From Diprion similis (Eukaryota; Arthropoda; Insecta; Hymenoptera; Diprionidae): a DNA stretch of 64,000 nt. How positions within the stretch are numbered: the first letter of the stretch is position 1; every line of letters begins with the position of its first letter. The position numbers and the translations under genes were made by a program. The notes under the pieces are model-generated. The model made no database searches. It was not told the DNA's origin and worked only from the letters and a program-made list of their open reading frames with translations. Positions 60,101-64,000 of the stretch are shown here, piece by piece. The DNA lies in the NCBI RefSeq assembly GCF_021155765.1, contig NC_060118.1:10847646-10911645 (forward strand), in the 5' to 3' direction.

Positions 60101-61211
60101 AATGATTATTGATCAGACAATTTGAAGGAAAAAAATTGAAGGAGGGAAGCATCTTCCGCTTTCGACTCACTGTTTCCACATATTCGTCGACCGCTTCGTT
60201 CCTTGCCTTCCCGAAGACCTCGGCCACCCTTTTTCGGACTTGTTCGATCCTGGTAAGCTCGTCCTTGACGCTCCTGGACTCGTCGTAAAGGAGCTTCCGG
60301 TCCATTTCCAGCGTCCGTCTCTCCGTCAGGGTGAAATTCCGAAGTATCAAAATCCGGTCTACGAGATTGGCGAGCTGTGCGGGGCTTAGAGACTCGATGA
60401 CTTCCGGCGATAAACGGAAGTCGTCTTCAAAGCTGGGAGAAATCGAGCGGGAAGAATCGTCCCTGCGAATTTCCTGACCTCCGGAACTGCGCGTCGAGTT
60501 TTCGGGAACATTCCAACCGTCGTCGAGTGTCGAGTTTTTATAATCGACGTCGATATTACCGCAGGATAAAACGTACCTTACAAAATTCTCGTAGCTTCGA
60601 TTAAACGGATTTCCGGCGAAGAAAACGCGCTTGATTTTCGGAAAACGGATCATCGTTTCCACCTGGAATTCAGTCAGGCTGTTGTTCTCCATATTGACAG
60701 TTTCCAGGCTGGTAAAATCAGCTGCAAAGCTCAGGTTCCGCAGGAGATTTCCTGACACATCGACGTAGGCGAGATGCGGCGGGTCCTTTGGGGTCCTGAC
60801 CGTGAATTCCAGCCTCCGAATTACGTTGCGAGACAAGTCCAAGTACCTCAAGCTCGTCAAGTTTTCAAAAAAGTCTTTTGATAAACGGGAGATCGAATTT
60901 TGCGCGAGATTCAAATGCGTCAGGTTCGTCAAGCCGCGGAAGGATCCTTCCTGGAGGACCTCGATACCGCATTCGACGAGGCTCAGCCTCTGCACAGGAT
61001 ACAAATTCGCGAAGACGCCGGTTTTTAGTACCGGAATCGACGAATTCGTTAGAACTACGTCGACGTCGTTTTCATAGTAGAATGAGAGCCGTTCGACGAC
61101 ACCGAGATCCACGTTTTTGCAGAATATCCTGTTTTCGCTCCTGCGACAAGTGGCCGTTGAATTCGCCGAAGCGAACAGAATCCAGACGAGTATTAAAACT
61201 TGGCGAAACAT
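60090..61211 (-). CDS. Secreted leucine-rich-repeat protein with C-terminal helix (3' end uncertain)
   Basis: The start is the ATG at 61211, 24 bases after a predicted transcription start; it begins a signal peptide (MFRQVLILVWILFASANS). Residues 40-215 carry about six leucine-rich repeats, including LTNLTHLNLAQNSISRLS and LTSLRYLDLSRNVIRRLE, with several N-glycosylation sites and a cysteine cap (YVLSCGNIDVDYK). A charged linker follows, then a predicted long helix (TLEMDRKLLYDESRSVKDEL). At 60170 the minus strand reads ACA/GTGAGT, a strong phase-0 donor after residue 347, so further exons probably exist at lower coordinates but were not found. Without splicing, the frame runs to TAG at 60090-60092 (373 residues). 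Signal peptide plus LRRs plus coiled coil recalls insect LRR immune or adhesion proteins, but no specific family is assigned. Confidence 0.7.
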   Translation of the reverse strand: MFRQVLILVWILFASANSTATCRRSENRIFCKNVDLGVVERLSFYYENDVDVVLTNSSIPVLKTGVFANLYPVQRLSLVECGIEVLQEGSFRGLTNLTHLNLAQNSISRLSKDFFENLTSLRYLDLSRNVIRRLEFTVRTPKDPPHLAYVDVSGNLLRNLSFAADFTSLETVNMENNSLTEFQVETMIRFPKIKRVFFAGNPFNRSYENFVRYVLSCGNIDVDYKNSTLDDGWNVPENSTRSSGGQEIRRDDSSRSISPSFEDDFRLSPEVIESLSPAQLANLVDRILILRNFTLTERRTLEMDRKLLYDESRSVKDELTRIEQVRKRVAEVFGKARNEAVDEYVETVSRKRKMLPSFNFFPSNCLINNHWLG

Positions 61212-61234
61212 TTTTGCCGGGAGTTTTAGAATAC

Positions 61235-61266
61235 TGAAGAGCAAAAACAATTCACGAGTGTTTATA
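61235..61266 (-). promoter_or_regulatory. TATA box and initiator of the LRR gene
   Basis: On the minus strand TATAAA starts at 61266, and a TCAGT initiator has its A at 61235, 31 bp away. This is textbook insect core-promoter spacing. It rules out any start codon upstream of 61235. Confidence 0.75.
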
Positions 61267-63360
61267 TATCCATATTAATGTCAACGCGCTGAAGGATTCC
61301 GCCGGAAACGTTAATCGCGGTTTCAGAATTCTAATTATCACGCGGTTAAACAAGCTGGGAAAAGTCGCCATGATGATCTATCTTCACATCCGTTTTCTAG
61401 AGTCATCTACAAGTCCTTTAGCTCAGACGCGATATGACTAAGACGATCCGTGAAACCCCGCCGGGGAATTTGCAACGCGTAATTCGCAAAATCCAAAGCC
61501 TGAAGCCGTCACTGGACGCGCGGAATTCGCCTAGAATTTCATAGTTACATCGTCAAATTTCTGCTTTTATTATATCTACGCGGTAGCTAGGAATTCCGGA
61601 ATTTCATTACTCGGTTGCCTGCCTGAGCAGCTAGCAGGGAACTCTGTGCGAAATTAAACAACGCTTTCGATTGGCTCTATGGATGCGTCGGGTATGTAGT
61701 TCGGTAAAACAGGAATAAACAGAATCGATGAATAATGGAACAGACGAAACTGGGTCTCAAAAAATGGGCCTAAAATTAATCGATTGATGAAAACATTCAA
61801 AATTTATGTATTTTAATTTCGCTACAACTGTGAAAATCTTGTAATTTTATCGACTATACGAATTTTTCTTTTTGTAATGAATTTTGAAAATTTTTATCGT
61901 GTTCAATAAAATAATATGGATAATAATTTATATGTTAAATGAATATTTTTTCCATTCAAAATTAATCTTGAAACATAAATAAAACAGTTTTATTTAATTA
62001 TTGTGTATAAAACGTATGAATTATACAAACGATAACAAGATTTATCAAACTTAATGTAAGCTGATGAAACAATGAGAATTTATGAAACAATATTTCTGTT
62101 TGTACTTCAAGCGATAAGAAGTAAAGTATTTCGATTTTAATAAAAGGTTATTACGTTCGCTAATTACAAATTTGAGATAAAAATTTAGAAACTCAAAATA
62201 TCGGATCGAATATGGCGAACAAAAATATCTTCACAAATTACCTAATTTGTCAAAAAATATTTTATCAGCAATCTTCAACTCAGAGAATGATTAATTAATT
62301 TTTGTTCCGTTCGATCAAAATATGTATAAAAAATTACAAAATTCAGGAATTAACAGTTTTGTTAAAACAACTTTACGCTTGTAGAATTTTTCCAAATTAA
62401 ACTCCAAGAAAATGAAATCAAATTAAAAAATTATAAAAAATTCAGGTCACTTAAAAGAAAAATCAGGCTTAGCCTCTGCGCTGATATTCTTCCGGAAATA
62501 ATAATACCGGATTGTAATATCCGCAAGGACGACAACTTTATGGACAAGGTTGCGACACTGACACGAATATCAGGACAACGCACCTCCGTCGTCGGCAGGT
62601 GTTTGAATACGACGCCATCGACACGTTCCCTTCTTCCTTTCTGTATATTTATAGCCAGCGTTGTTCGACCTGGCCGCGGGCTATTTTCTTCTCGAACATA
62701 AAATCTTTGCTGAAATTCAGTCACTGCGATTCACTTTACGGACACTTAGAGACTGCAATAATTTAAAACAGGAGTCTAATAATCACGAGAAGTGAAAAAA
62801 TTATTCAAGAAATTCTGCCTCATCTAGTTGCCGAGATGATTTTACTTTTATAGATTTGCTTTTGCAAATTTTCAATTGCTGTTCGTTGTTTTTTTTTTTT
62901 TTTTTTTTTTAACAAAAACTCGTATTCACTTATAATGTTAAGATTCAATAACTTTTGTTTACTCGCTGGTGGAAATGAGATTCTAGAAAAAAAAAAAGTC
63001 TGAGACGGAGAAAAAATTTGGCGCTGTTTTAATTTTCAGAGCACAGAACTCGTCGACTCAGACACGATTTCGATAGACGGAATCGAAGGCGAGTCTGCTC
63101 CAATTTTCACTGTGAATTTAAAACGCGTGTTATTATAATACGTGGAACGCTCGATTGTTTGTAACGTGCGCGTTGCAGTCTCGGTAAGAAATTACGAAAT
63201 TGCAAAAGTCGACGAGATTACAAATGAGGACGAACGAAACGTGCAGGCGTTTGTGTCGAACGCGATTTAACTGTTAAAAGTTTGTCGAAACTTTTTATTC
63301 TTCTTATTCTTTTTTCTACGATTTTTAGTCACCTTTTGTACATATGAAACCAGGTCAATC
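61267..63360. other. Intergenic AT-rich region
   Basis: No gene supported. A TATAAATA on the minus strand at 62646-62653 sits in a less AT-rich patch (about 62560-62700) that might be a promoter or first exon of an unseen minus-strand gene. A T run lies at about 62889-62910. Confidence 0.45.
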
Positions 63361-63409
63361 GGATATTACATGTGTAAATCGATTTTTATTTTTTTTTATT
63401 TTTTTTTTC

Positions 63410-63840
63410 TCGTTACGGTATAATTTTATAGACAAAAGAAAAAAAAATAAGTTTCCGAAAGTTTCAACTCGAAATTTGAATTTTGAAAGGTCGCTCATAA
63501 TTTTTTTTTCAATTTTTTGGTGCATTTTTTCAGATCTTTTCGAGCGACCTTTTAATATTCATATTAAAATTTCATAAATTTTTTTCCTTTTATTTAGTAA
63601 GAAAGAATCGATAACAAAACACGACGACATGAATTAAAAATCAAACAAAACACTGAAAATATAATTTTTTTAATTTAATTTTTGGACGATTTTTGACATT
63701 TTTAAAAATTTGGAGCGACCGCTTAAAATTTTTTTTTTCAGCTGTCCTTTGGATTGGGCTCTTAAACATCAAAAACTAACATTTTGTCACACGAGAATCA
63801 AAAAAAAAAAAAAATAGTCGGTTTTTTTGCGCCACCCTAA
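63410..63840. mobile_element. Truncated MITE, same family as 49160-49771, opposite orientation
   Basis: The right end GCCACCCTAA at 63831-63840 is followed by TA. The sequence matches the reverse complement of the 49-kb copy from about its internal TATAATTTTATAGACAAA region outwards, with scattered substitutions. The left terminal repeat is missing and replaced by T-rich DNA, so the element is 5'-truncated or rearranged. Confidence 0.75.
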
Positions 63841-63848
63841 TATACATA

Positions 63849-63881
<33 letters not shown>

Positions 63882-64000
63882 AATTTCGACACGCAACCTT
63901 TATCAGCTCCTAATCGCTCGCTAAACTTCGCTAAGCAAGGAAGAATATTTGTTGTTCAGGATTTGGCAAAACGGCGACGAACGAAAAAAGTAATCGAGCC
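63841..64000. other. Window end, AT-rich
   Basis: A short TA repeat and T run, then 120 bp with nothing recognised. Confidence 0.5.

Noticed and set aside
61212-61250. Longer N-terminus for the LRR protein
   Set aside because: It would start with TTG and begins upstream of the predicted transcription start at 61235; the ATG at 61211 gives a clean signal peptide.
1-64000. CRISPR arrays, prophage, operons
   Set aside because: The window is an animal genome with spliced genes; no spaced direct repeats or bacterial signals were seen.

Overview
This is eukaryotic, almost certainly insect, nuclear DNA. The evidence is split genes with GT-AG introns, AT-rich intergenic DNA with long A/T tracts and microsatellites, TATA plus initiator promoters, AATAAA signals, insect-only families (DUF745, peritrophin-like cuticle proteins) and a block of CCTAA/TTAGG repeats, the ancestral insect telomere motif. 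A hymenopteran is my best guess, with modest confidence. Nearly every gene I can support encodes a secreted, cuticle or extracellular-matrix type protein. I see no bacterial features, CRISPR array, tRNA or rRNA.

Layout. 1-2.4 kb: two tandem DUF745 secreted coiled-coil genes, the first cut by the window edge. 2.4-6.5 kb: no gene, but a dense run of short perfect hairpins at 4.1-4.4 kb. 6.56-11.1 kb: a five-exon gene for a one-domain chitin-binding cuticle protein (CPAP1 type, here CPAP1-A). 10,971-28,782: a direct tandem duplication of an 8.9-kb unit. Each unit holds a C-type-lectin-like gene and a second CPAP1 gene (CPAP1-B). The downstream breakpoint lies in the last intron of CPAP1-B, so copy 1 lacks the terminal exon, which exists once at 29,613-29,712. 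29.8-37.7 kb: gene-poor AT-rich DNA. 37.76-45.3 kb: a secreted Ala/Gln-rich protein with a tiny signal-peptide exon, a 4.9-kb intron and an unusually GC-rich last exon. 46.3-53.3 kb: no gene, but a 612-bp MITE. 53.3-57.6 kb: a His/Ala/Pro-rich secreted protein in six exons. 60.1-61.3 kb, minus strand: a secreted leucine-rich-repeat protein with a predicted C-terminal helix and telomere-like repeats just past its donor site. 63.4-63.84 kb: a truncated second MITE copy.

The genes read as a chromosomal neighbourhood of structural and recognition proteins for cuticle, matrix or hemolymph, not as one pathway. The most notable observations are in the duplication. The two lectin copies differ at nine coding bases in seven codons, all amino-acid changing, although much of the unit is nearly identical. 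The truncated CPAP1-B copy meets a stop codon inside its unused splice donor and acquires a poly(A) signal copied from the 3' region of CPAP1-A. Collapsed or duplicated haplotypes in the assembly are an alternative explanation that must be excluded first.
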